A DNA stretch of 5,793 bases. It comes from CAYQAJ01 sp964415245. Lineage in GTDB: Bacteria > Planctomycetota > Planctomycetia > Pirellulales > Pirellulaceae. The DNA is taken from assembly GCA_964415245.1 (NCBI GenBank), contig CAYQAJ010000314.1, positions 1 through 5,793 on the forward strand, given 5' to 3'. The notes under the pieces were generated by a model that had not been told where the DNA came from, searched no databases, and saw only the letters and a list, made by a program, of their open reading frames with translations. Shown in pieces: positions 1 through 4,982 of the stretch (its first letter is position 1; each line of letters begins with the position of its first letter). The translations under genes and the position numbers were made by a program.

Positions 1-294
1 GCGCCAATGGCCGATGATGAACACCGGCGGCTCTTTCACCTCGGTGGCAGCAATCCGCCGACCGTATACACCCCGTTGGATCAAAGCCATCACCGAGTTA
101 AAGCCCGCGCATCCCGTGATGATCGCGGCCATCGGCATGCGGATGGGGTTGATGCGAAAGCGATTGCGCCACAGCAGGCGCGTCCAGTCGCCCAAGCGCA
201 TACCGTGCCAGAAGCGCGGGCTCCAGAACGGGTACGTGTTCAGGGCCATAGGCCGGCTTTTGGCGCGACGCGGTTCGACAGCCGCTGTGGACAT
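1..294 (-). CDS. Sulfotransferase family protein, N-terminal part (cut by window edge)
   Basis: Reading the minus strand from the ATG at 294-292 gives 98 residues that run off the window start. The last residues, VFIIGHWR (91-98), match the start of the PAPS 5'-phosphosulfate-binding loop of sulfotransferases, usually followed by SGTT. The stretch before it (YPFWSPRFWHGMRLGDW, 21-37, then GVYGRRIAATEVKEPP, 75-90) resembles the N-terminal arm of planctomycete Sulfotransfer_3-type proteins, as I recall them. Such enzymes move a sulfuryl group from PAPS to a hydroxyl or amine on a carbohydrate, lipid or peptide; the substrate cannot be told here. The frame stays open upstream to about 624, but 294 is the first ATG. 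An ATG at 249 (MALNTYPFW) is an alternative start. No clear Shine-Dalgarno precedes either. Catalytic residues beyond the loop lie outside the window. Confidence 0.85.
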   Translation of the reverse strand, partial: MSTAAVEPRRAKSRPMALNTYPFWSPRFWHGMRLGDWTRLLWRNRFRINPIRMPMAAIITGCAGFNSVMALIQRGVYGRRIAATEVKEPPVFIIGHWR

Positions 295-296
295 GG

Positions 297-325
297 GCGA
301 ATCGGCCGGGGCCGAGCGAATCGGC
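297..325 (-). repeat. Two 10-bp direct repeats next to the sulfotransferase start
   Basis: On the minus strand GCCGATTCGC occurs twice, at 325-316 and 306-297, with a period of 19 bp. The second copy ends two bases before the ATG at 294. Between and overlapping them is a perfect inverted repeat, TCGGCC-GG-GGCCGA (302-315). Repeat spacing near two helical turns plus an inner palindrome would suit a regulator-binding site, but function is inferred. The same 10-mer appears once more upstream of flhA (4893-4902). Confidence 0.5.
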
Positions 326-368
326 ACACCGCCCAGCAGAAGTGGATGGGGTCCGTTAGTACCATGCG

Positions 369-396
369 ATTGTAGCGGTTCGGGCGACGGTGGAAA
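369..396 (-). promoter_or_regulatory. Possible sigma-70-like promoter for the sulfotransferase
   Basis: On the minus strand TTTCCA (396-391, 4/6 to TTGACA) is followed after 16 bp by TACAAT (374-369, 5/6 to TATAAT). Transcription would begin near 362 and leave a leader of about 68 nt before the ATG at 294. The match is fair only; planctomycete promoters are poorly conserved. Confidence 0.3.
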
Positions 397-403
397 GATC
401 GAT

Positions 404-625
404 TCAGCGTGGCATGTCGCGCGGGCGGATGCCGCCTGGGGTGATGGCGCACCAGGCGACGGCGCGCTGCCTATCGGACACAATCTCAAGGGGACGGTAT
501 CTACGATGATAGCATGGGCTGCACACCGGCGTCTCGTCGAATCCCAAGGCACTGCCGTACTTGCCGCACCCGCCGCACTCGCCGTGTCCCGGTCCGCTTG
601 TTCGCCTCGAAACGTTGTGCCACAC
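404..625 (-). CDS. Doubtful small zinc-ribbon-like protein
   Basis: A minus-strand frame beginning with GTG (625) encodes 73 residues and ends with TGA at 406-404. Residues 17-38 carry C-x2-C-x14-C-x2-C (ECGGCGKYG ... PVCSPCY), the layout of a small zinc ribbon, and third codon positions are mostly G or C through this part. Against it: no ATG start, only 35 bp between its GTG and the divergent ATG at 661, no visible ribosome site, and a C-terminal half with no clear features. Cysteine codons also arise easily by chance in this composition; the plus strand over the same bases also gives a CxxC. It could be a real microprotein, a decayed zinc-ribbon gene, or a chance ORF. I do not recognise a specific family. 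Confidence 0.28.
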   Translation of the reverse strand: MWHNVSRRTSGPGHGECGGCGKYGSALGFDETPVCSPCYHRRYRPLEIVSDRQRAVAWCAITPGGIRPRDMPR

Positions 626-650
626 TAGCCGGCGAGTGTGACGACGACGC

Positions 651-654
651 GAGG
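651..654 (+). promoter_or_regulatory. Ribosome binding site that fixes the LLM oxidoreductase start
   Basis: GAGG lies six bases before the ATG at 661. It supports 661 over the in-frame ATG at 514, whose 49 extra codons would encode an Arg/Cys-rich stretch unlike any luciferase-family N-terminus. Confidence 0.5.
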
Positions 655-660
655 CGAGCC

Positions 661-1830
661 ATGCAGTTCTTCGTATTCCACCTGATGCCCTGGGATCGTC
701 TGCCGGCCGACTTCGCCCAGAAGTACGAGTCGGCCTGGACGTGGATTCCCAACGAGCTCTACGAACCCCAGCACGGCGGCCAGCTCTACAACCGCTATCT
801 CGACGAATTGCTGCTGGCCGAAAAGCTCGGCTTCGACGGCGTCTGCGTCAACGAGCACCACCAAAACGCCTACGGCACGATGCCCAGCCCCAATCTCATG
901 GGGGCCATCCTCGCGCGGCAGACAAAGCGCGTGAAGATCGCCGTGGTGGGTAACGCGCTGCCGCTCTACAACCCGCCCACGCGCGTGGCCGAAGAGTTCG
1001 CCATGATCGACTGCATCAGCGGCGGGCGACTGATTGCGGGTCTGGTGGTCGGAGGTGGTCCCGAGTATTACAGCTTCACGGTGAACCCCACGCAGGCCCG
1101 CAGCATGTATGCCGAGGCGCTCGACCTGGTGCTGCGGTGCTGGACGGAACCGGGGCCTTTCGAGCACTACGGCAAGCACTGGAAGCTCAAGTACGTCAAT
1201 CCGTGGCCGCGGCCGATCCAAAAGCCGCACCCGCCCATTTGGATTCCCGGCGCCGGCAGCAAGGAGACGATCGAGTTCGTGGCCCGACGGCGGTTCAGCT
1301 ACATGGGCATCCCGTACTTCCACATCGACTTCTTTCAGCGCAACTTCGACGCCTTTCGCGAAGCGTGCCAAAAGAGTGGATATACGGCCGATCCCAACCA
1401 GTTGGGGTGGCTATTGCCCATTTACGTCGCCGAGTCGGACGAGCGCGCCTGGCAAGAGTACGAAGAGCACCTGTGGTACTTCGCCCGCAACCTGCTCAAG
1501 GGGCTCACCGTGCTTCCGCCGGGGTACACGTCGGCCCGCTCGATCGCGGGTATCAGTCGAGCGCTGAATAAGTTCCTCAGCACGCTTTCGACGCGGCAGG
1601 AAGTGGAAGAAGGAGCCTACGCCGTGGTAGGGAGCCCGGCCACGGTACGCGACCGTTTGAGTGAATTGATCCCCAAGCTGGGCGTGGGCAACTTGCTGGG
1701 GTTGTTCCAGCTCGGCACGCTCCCCGCCGACCTGACAGAGAAGAACATGCGCTTGTTTGCCGAGGAGGTCATGCCGGCGCTGCGACAGACGTTGCAGCCT
1801 TCCGCCGCGCGCAGTGGGTCGCCGAGTTGA
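661..1830 (+). CDS. LLM-class (luciferase-like) flavin-dependent oxidoreductase
   Basis: The 389-residue product is a bacterial-luciferase-family (Bac_luciferase, F420/FMN-type) TIM-barrel enzyme. It opens with a beta strand (MQFFVFHLMPW), then LLLAEKLGFDGVCVNEHHQN (50-69, the conserved NEHH motif). Next comes the flavin-side segment GNALPLYNPPTRVAEEFAMI (97-116) with DCISGGRL (117-124), then the glycine loop GGGPEYY (131-137). The substrate-side PWPRPIQKPHPPIWIPG lies at 181-197, and VVGSPATVRDRL (322-333) is the typical late helix. Length and motif order are complete, with no frameshift. Known members oxidise carbonyls, sulfonates, terpenes or aromatics with reduced flavin and oxygen, or use F420; the sequence does not say which. 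The start is set by GAGG at 651-654. A hydrolase follows 122 bp downstream on the same strand, suggesting a linked step. Confidence 0.93.
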   Translation: MQFFVFHLMPWDRLPADFAQKYESAWTWIPNELYEPQHGGQLYNRYLDELLLAEKLGFDGVCVNEHHQNAYGTMPSPNLMGAILARQTKRVKIAVVGNALPLYNPPTRVAEEFAMIDCISGGRLIAGLVVGGGPEYYSFTVNPTQARSMYAEALDLVLRCWTEPGPFEHYGKHWKLKYVNPWPRPIQKPHPPIWIPGAGSKETIEFVARRRFSYMGIPYFHIDFFQRNFDAFREACQKSGYTADPNQLGWLLPIYVAESDERAWQEYEEHLWYFARNLLKGLTVLPPGYTSARSIAGISRALNKFLSTLSTRQEVEEGAYAVVGSPATVRDRLSELIPKLGVGNLLGLFQLGTLPADLTEKNMRLFAEEVMPALRQTLQPSAARSGSPS

Positions 1831-1888
1831 AGTTGAGACGGCATAGCCCGGCGCGAACTATTGAGAGATGCCTTGCGTGCGATCGCTG

Positions 1889-1924
1889 TCGTCCATAGCG
1901 TCTATACCGTCCATCTCGTCCATC
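1889..1924 (+). repeat. 9-bp tandem repeat, four copies
   Basis: Four head-to-tail units, TCGTCCATA, GCGTCTATA, CCGTCCATC and TCGTCCATC, follow the consensus NCGTCCATM with one internal mismatch. They fill the middle of the 122-bp gap between the oxidoreductase and the hydrolase and end 28 bp before the hydrolase ATG. They do not belong to either reading frame. The rest of the gap (1831-1888) shows no terminator hairpin, so read-through from the upstream gene is possible. Confidence 0.75.
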
Positions 1925-1952
1925 GCAATAGCTGCCACCTGAGCCACAGGCC

Positions 1953-2732
1953 ATGACGAAAAGCGAGACCATGTTCCTCGACGTCGCTGGCAAAAAGACG
2001 CAGCTCACGAAAGGGGGGAGCGGCCCGCCGCTGCTCTACTTGCACAGCGCCGCCGGCGAAACCGAGTGGACCGATCTGCACGAAGCGCTGGCGGCACGCT
2101 ACACGCTCTACGTGCCGGCCCATCCGGGCTTCGCTCTCTCGGAGGGCCTCGACAAGATCGACGACGTTTTCGACCTGGCATGGCATTACGTCGACCTGCT
2201 CGACGCGCTCCATCTCGAGCAGGTGCCGATCGTCGGCTTTTCGCTGGGGGCGTGGATCGCGCTGGAGCTGAGCCTCTTGCGCCCCAATCGAGTGAGCCGC
2301 ATGGTGCTGATCGATGCGGCCGGTTTGCATTTGCCCGACGCACCGATGGCCGAGCTGTTCATCGACGACTTCGACAAGCTGCGCCGCCTTCTGTTTTTCG
2401 AGCCCGACGGCGAGGCCGCACGAAAGTTCATGCCGGAGTCGCTGGAAGACCCGCGGATTCTGCTGTGGCTGCGGGCCCGCGAGGCGACGGCGCGTGTGGG
2501 TTGGAATCCGTATTTGCACGATCCGCGATTGCCGGGGCACCTGCACCGAATCGCCTGCCCGACGCTGATTCTCTGGGGACGGCACGATCGGCTGATTCCG
2601 CTGGCGCACGGCGAGTATCTCGCCAAGCATCTTCCCAACGCCCGTCTGCACGTGCTGGAGAACTGCGGACACATGGCGCCCTTCGAGCAACCCGGCGAGA
2701 TCGCCGCGCGCGTGTTCGAGTTTCTGTCGTAG
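1953..2732 (+). CDS. Alpha/beta hydrolase
   Basis: The 259-residue product has the alpha/beta-hydrolase core. LLYLHSAAGE (27-36) is the oxyanion-loop strand. VGFSLG (94-99) is the nucleophile elbow with Ser97. LILWGRHDRLIP (205-216) carries the acid Asp212, and ENCGHMAPFEQP (236-247) carries His240, so the triad is intact. Residues about 122-195 form the cap that shapes the substrate pocket. The usual HG of the oxyanion loop is HS here (31-32). There is no signal peptide, so the enzyme should be cytoplasmic. The nearest relatives by feel are C-C-bond or ester hydrolases of the MhpC/lactonase type, but the substrate is not decidable. Its position behind a flavin oxidoreductase suggests it opens or cleaves that enzyme's product (inference). 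The start at 1953 has only a weak AGG two bases away; ATG 1971 is an alternative. Confidence 0.92.
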   Translation: MTKSETMFLDVAGKKTQLTKGGSGPPLLYLHSAAGETEWTDLHEALAARYTLYVPAHPGFALSEGLDKIDDVFDLAWHYVDLLDALHLEQVPIVGFSLGAWIALELSLLRPNRVSRMVLIDAAGLHLPDAPMAELFIDDFDKLRRLLFFEPDGEAARKFMPESLEDPRILLWLRAREATARVGWNPYLHDPRLPGHLHRIACPTLILWGRHDRLIPLAHGEYLAKHLPNARLHVLENCGHMAPFEQPGEIAARVFEFLS

Positions 2733-2799
2733 GGGCTACCCACCGCGGCACGGGGCGCGACGTTGGTTTGCGCCTGCGCTGGCATTGTGGCCCGTTCTT

Positions 2800-2834
2800 G
2801 GTACGCGGTACTCGGTACGGGGTACACAGTACGA
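2800..2834 (+). repeat. 7-bp GTAC-centred tandem repeat, five copies
   Basis: Five consecutive 7-bp units, GGTACGC, GGTACTC, GGTACGG, GGTACAC and AGTACGA, share GTAC at a strict 7-bp period while the last two bases vary. The array sits in the gap between the converging hydrolase and zinc-ribbon membrane-protein genes. It belongs to neither reading frame. Confidence 0.8.
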
Positions 2835-2870
2835 CGCGCGCGGACCGGCGCACTTCCAAGTTATGACTGG

Positions 2871-2890
2871 ATTCCCGCCCGCGCGCGAAT
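2871..2890. terminator. REP/dRS3-like palindrome, possible bidirectional terminator
   Basis: ATTCCCGC (2871-2878) pairs with GCGCGAAT (2883-2890) across a 4-base loop, with one mismatch. The flanks TGG before and GACA after match the widespread TGGATTCCCGC...GCGGGAATGACA intergenic palindrome (dRS3/REP-like) seen in many genomes. It lies between two convergent stop codons (2732 and 2921), where a hairpin could stop transcription from both sides. It has no T-tract, so intrinsic termination is uncertain. Confidence 0.45.
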
Positions 2891-2920
2891 GACAGTGAAC
2901 CGTCGTACGCTATCCCCTGG

Positions 2921-4660
2921 CTACACGTACTCCTCTTCCTCGCTGCCGATGCGCAAGTGATAGCCGACCAGCCCTACCAGCCGGCAATACATATAGAACG
3001 TGAAGACCCACAGGGCCGACAGCGGGATCATTCCCCAGTAGCCACCCCAAGCCAGCAGCAGTAGCTCGATTCCACACAAAAACCCCAGCCCCACCGCGCC
3101 GACGTACGCCATGAGGATGATTCCAGGAAGCTTCGTCAGACGACGCGCCACGTTCGTCGATATCGGTGAGAAGATGGAGCCCGTTTCCAGAATCGAGAGA
3201 AGAATGAAGGGGTGGGTCATGGCCGTCACAAACAGGGCACATGCGACCGCGATGGGCCACGGCATGAACAGGAAGCACACGAGTTGCATCATCAGCGCCG
3301 CCGGCCCGGTGCTGACCAGCAGGCTGACAATGCCCGCGCCGGCCTCGCCGATCCATTCGATCACGTTCCAGTTAGGCCACTCGTCGATTTCCCGTGCTCC
3401 GTTGGCCGTTTCTTTCACGATTCCGATGGCCGTCTTGGCCACGAGAACCAACACGTAGCAAGCACTCACCCCAAACAGGATCATGCCGAACAGCACGGCA
3501 AACAAGCCGAGATCGCCCGGGTGAGTGGCGAACGTCAAGAACGAAGTGCAGGCCAAGAGCCCCACAAAGATACAGACGCCGATCATGATTGCGTCGGGCC
3601 GCGGCAGGAAGGCGAAAAAGTCGCCGGCCGTGCCCAGGGGATCGGCCCCGGCGTCGCCGCCGTCTGCTCCCTCACCGGTTCGCTTCTTGCGCCGTGGCCA
3701 CCAATCCTCGTCTTCTTCCAATTCGTCCGGAGGGGGAAGCGGCTTGACCAGCGGCTGATAGACCGGCCGCTCGAAAGTCTCGCTGAGCTTGAATTCCGCG
3801 CCGCCGACCATCGGCCGTGCCGCCTTTTGTCGGGGCGGATTCTTCGGCGGTGGGACCGGGAACTTCGAGTGGCAATCCGGGCATTGGATCGTCTGCCCCA
3901 CCTGCCGCAATGTGGCGTAGGAGCGCGTTCCGCAAAGCGGGCAGGTCACGCCGAACTCTTCATTTTCGTCGAGCTGCGGCGCGCTGGGTTTCGGCTTCGG
4001 GGGAGGCGCGGCATCAAGCGGCGATCGACGGCCCGCATCGGCCGACGCCTCGTCCCACAGATGGTCGCCGGAATCGTTTGCGCTATCGCGACCCGCCGCC
4101 GATGGTGATGGAGTGGCAAACTGCGGCGGCACGACGCCAGCCAGCGGATCGGATGCCAGCGGATCGGCTTCATCGCCACCCTCGTCAAAGTCGAGCGGTG
4201 CATCGTCGTCCTGAGGCTTCGATGGCGGAGCAACGCGGCGCTCTTCCTTGCCAGCCAATCGATCGGAAGCGAGCGGATCGCCGTCATCGCCCTCCTCGTC
4301 CCAGTCGAGGGGCCTATCATCGTCTTCGTCTTGCGGCGCTGTGGCGGCGGGCTGCGCGGCGTTATCCAGAAACGAGTCAAAGTCGTGGTCACCCAGTTCC
4401 CACTCAATGCCCTTGTGTTCGTCGTTTGCCTTGGGAGACGATGGGGTCACGTCGATGCGGTGCTCGGGCAGTTCGTCCAGCAGCCCGTGCCATTCATCGT
4501 GGCGCTTCGGCTTCGGCCGCGCCTGGTTTCGCGGCACGACGATCACCCAATGGCACTTGGGGCACGAGAACATCTCGCCCTCACGAGCCAGGGGCACCTT
4601 GAGAGCCGTGCCGCACTTCTCGCAAGCGAGCCGATCGCCGGATTCTTCTGGTTGGGTCAT
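2921..4660 (-). CDS. Membrane protein with two zinc ribbons and an acidic linker
   Basis: The 579-residue product, from ATG 4660, has a clear domain order. Zinc ribbon 1 is C13-x2-C16-x16-C33-x2-C36. An acidic, Pro-rich linker (about 45-235) follows, containing a duplicated 25-residue unit. Zinc ribbon 2 is C240-x2-C243-x16-C260-x2-C263. A second charged linker (271-350, with RRKKR at 323-327) leads to about six hydrophobic segments, near 357-377, 383-409, 441-463, 466-488, 511-536 and 542-563, and the chain ends in an acidic SEEEEYV tail. The N-terminal ribbons are probably cytoplasmic, and the last 230 residues anchor the protein in the inner membrane. Planctomycetes encode many such CxxC-ribbon membrane proteins of unknown role; I do not assign a function. 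The conserved-looking DEWPNWNVIEWIGE (426-439) lies between membrane segments 2 and 3. No frameshift is seen. Confidence 0.85.
   Translation of the reverse strand: MTQPEESGDRLACEKCGTALKVPLAREGEMFSCPKCHWVIVVPRNQARPKPKRHDEWHGLLDELPEHRIDVTPSSPKANDEHKGIEWELGDHDFDSFLDNAAQPAATAPQDEDDDRPLDWDEEGDDGDPLASDRLAGKEERRVAPPSKPQDDDAPLDFDEGGDEADPLASDPLAGVVPPQFATPSPSAAGRDSANDSGDHLWDEASADAGRRSPLDAAPPPKPKPSAPQLDENEEFGVTCPLCGTRSYATLRQVGQTIQCPDCHSKFPVPPPKNPPRQKAARPMVGGAEFKLSETFERPVYQPLVKPLPPPDELEEDEDWWPRRKKRTGEGADGGDAGADPLGTAGDFFAFLPRPDAIMIGVCIFVGLLACTSFLTFATHPGDLGLFAVLFGMILFGVSACYVLVLVAKTAIGIVKETANGAREIDEWPNWNVIEWIGEAGAGIVSLLVSTGPAALMMQLVCFLFMPWPIAVACALFVTAMTHPFILLSILETGSIFSPISTNVARRLTKLPGIILMAYVGAVGLGFLCGIELLLLAWGGYWGMIPLSALWVFTFYMYCRLVGLVGYHLRIGSEEEEYV
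4136..4324 (-). repeat. Duplicated acidic coding repeat in the zinc-ribbon protein
   Basis: Residues 113-137 and 151-175 are two copies of a 25-residue unit, DDDxPLDxDEgGDexDPLASD followed by xLAG, with 19 of 25 positions identical and a 38-residue (114-bp) period. The DNA copies span 4250-4324 and 4136-4210. They keep the reading frame, so this is an internal duplication of the linker rather than an intergenic repeat. Confidence 0.8.
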
Positions 4661-4699
4661 GCGGGTGTCCCGATGGCGCGGAGCCCAGGCGCCCCCTGC

Positions 4700-4728
4700 A
4701 TTCTCGGCCTCGCTAGCAGTTCGGTCAA
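4700..4728 (-). promoter_or_regulatory. Sigma-70-like promoter candidate for the zinc-ribbon membrane protein
   Basis: On the minus strand TTGACC (4728-4723, 5/6) is followed by exactly 17 bp and GAGAAT (4705-4700, 4/6). Transcription would start near 4693, about 33 nt before the ATG at 4660. This is the best promoter match in the window. Confidence 0.4.
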
Positions 4729-4879
4729 CGCGCTTCGCCCGACCGTGCCAAAGAACTTCGGTCCTTGCGGCCGCGCCCGTCCGATCTCGGGGCGGCTGCT
4801 ACCGTTGCGCGTAGTATCGTGGCATCGGCGTGGGCGGTTGGTGCTGTTCGGTCGGCGTGGCGGCTAAGGAAAAACGACC

Positions 4880-4908
4880 TGGACGGCAACAGGCCGATTC
4901 GCTACTTT
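4880..4908 (+). promoter_or_regulatory. Weak promoter candidate for flhA
   Basis: TGGACG (4880-4885, 4/6) is followed by 17 bp and TACTTT (4903-4908, 4/6), which would give a leader of about 70 nt before ATG 4983. The 10-mer GCCGATTCGC lies in the spacer and abuts the -10 box. Both boxes are poor, so this is only a suggestion. Confidence 0.2.
4893..4902 (+). repeat. Third copy of the 10-mer GCCGATTCGC, upstream of flhA
   Basis: This copy is identical to the two upstream of the sulfotransferase and points the same way relative to its downstream gene. It shares one extra 5' base (G) with one copy and one extra 3' base (T) with the other. It starts 90 bp before the flhA ATG. Confidence 0.45.
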
Positions 4909-4982
4909 CCCGCCCTCATCTTTGGGCCACCGATCGGTCACGTCGTGGAGCAAAGGCGCGCGGCATTCCGCCGTGGGCCGTC

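Larger units (their letters stand above)
295..660. other. Divergent spacer between sulfotransferase and LLM oxidoreductase
   Basis: This 366-bp stretch separates two genes pointing away from each other, so it should carry promoters for both. It holds the direct repeats beside the left gene, the candidate minus-strand promoter, and one weak minus-strand ORF (404-625). For the right-hand gene I see only a poor plus-strand candidate: a TTG-led box in the cgcttgttcgcc run near 599, then CACACT 17 bp later at 621-626. No RNA gene or transposon end is visible. Several other open frames here show no recognisable protein features and are probably chance ORFs of GC-rich DNA. Confidence 0.6.
4661..4982. 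other. Divergent spacer between the zinc-ribbon gene and flhA
   Basis: These 322 bp separate two genes transcribed away from each other. They hold a good minus-strand promoter candidate (4700-4728), a weak plus-strand one (4880-4908) and one copy of the 10-mer also found before the sulfotransferase. The flhA frame remains open through much of the right half, back at least to 4857, but without an ATG before 4983. I see no RNA gene, riboswitch fold or recognisable extra protein. Confidence 0.6.

Noticed and set aside
14..628. 204-codon plus-strand ORF over the sulfotransferase and the spacer
   Set aside because: Its left half is antisense to the sulfotransferase, whose PAPS-loop motif is clear; the product shows no recognisable features.
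514..660. 49-codon N-terminal extension of the LLM oxidoreductase from ATG 514
   Set aside because: The added residues are Arg/Cys-rich and unlike the family, while ATG 661 has a GAGG site and begins with the expected first beta strand.
625..1371. 248-codon minus-strand ORF opposite the oxidoreductase
   Set aside because: It is a shadow of a well-supported gene, a common effect of high GC at third codon positions; it has no family motifs.
1902..2866. Long ORFs on both strands over the hydrolase (minus 1902-2690, plus 2066-2866)
   Set aside because: The hydrolase frame has the full catalytic triad and correct length; the others are low-complexity Arg/Ala-rich shadows.
3212..4108. 298-codon plus-strand ORF opposite the zinc-ribbon protein
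   Set aside because: It is antisense to a frame with paired Cys motifs and membrane segments; the product is charged and featureless.
4820..4835. Sigma-54 promoter before flhA (TGGCAT near 4820)
   Set aside because: The position that should hold the -12 GC reads GG, and no TTGC box follows at the correct spacing.
4865..4900. Flagellar sigma-28 promoter (TAAG at 4865 with GCCGATTC at 4893)
   Set aside because: The -10-like box matches 6 of 8, but the TAAGGAAA box starts 28 bp upstream rather than the required 19 or so, and no TAAA lies at the right place.
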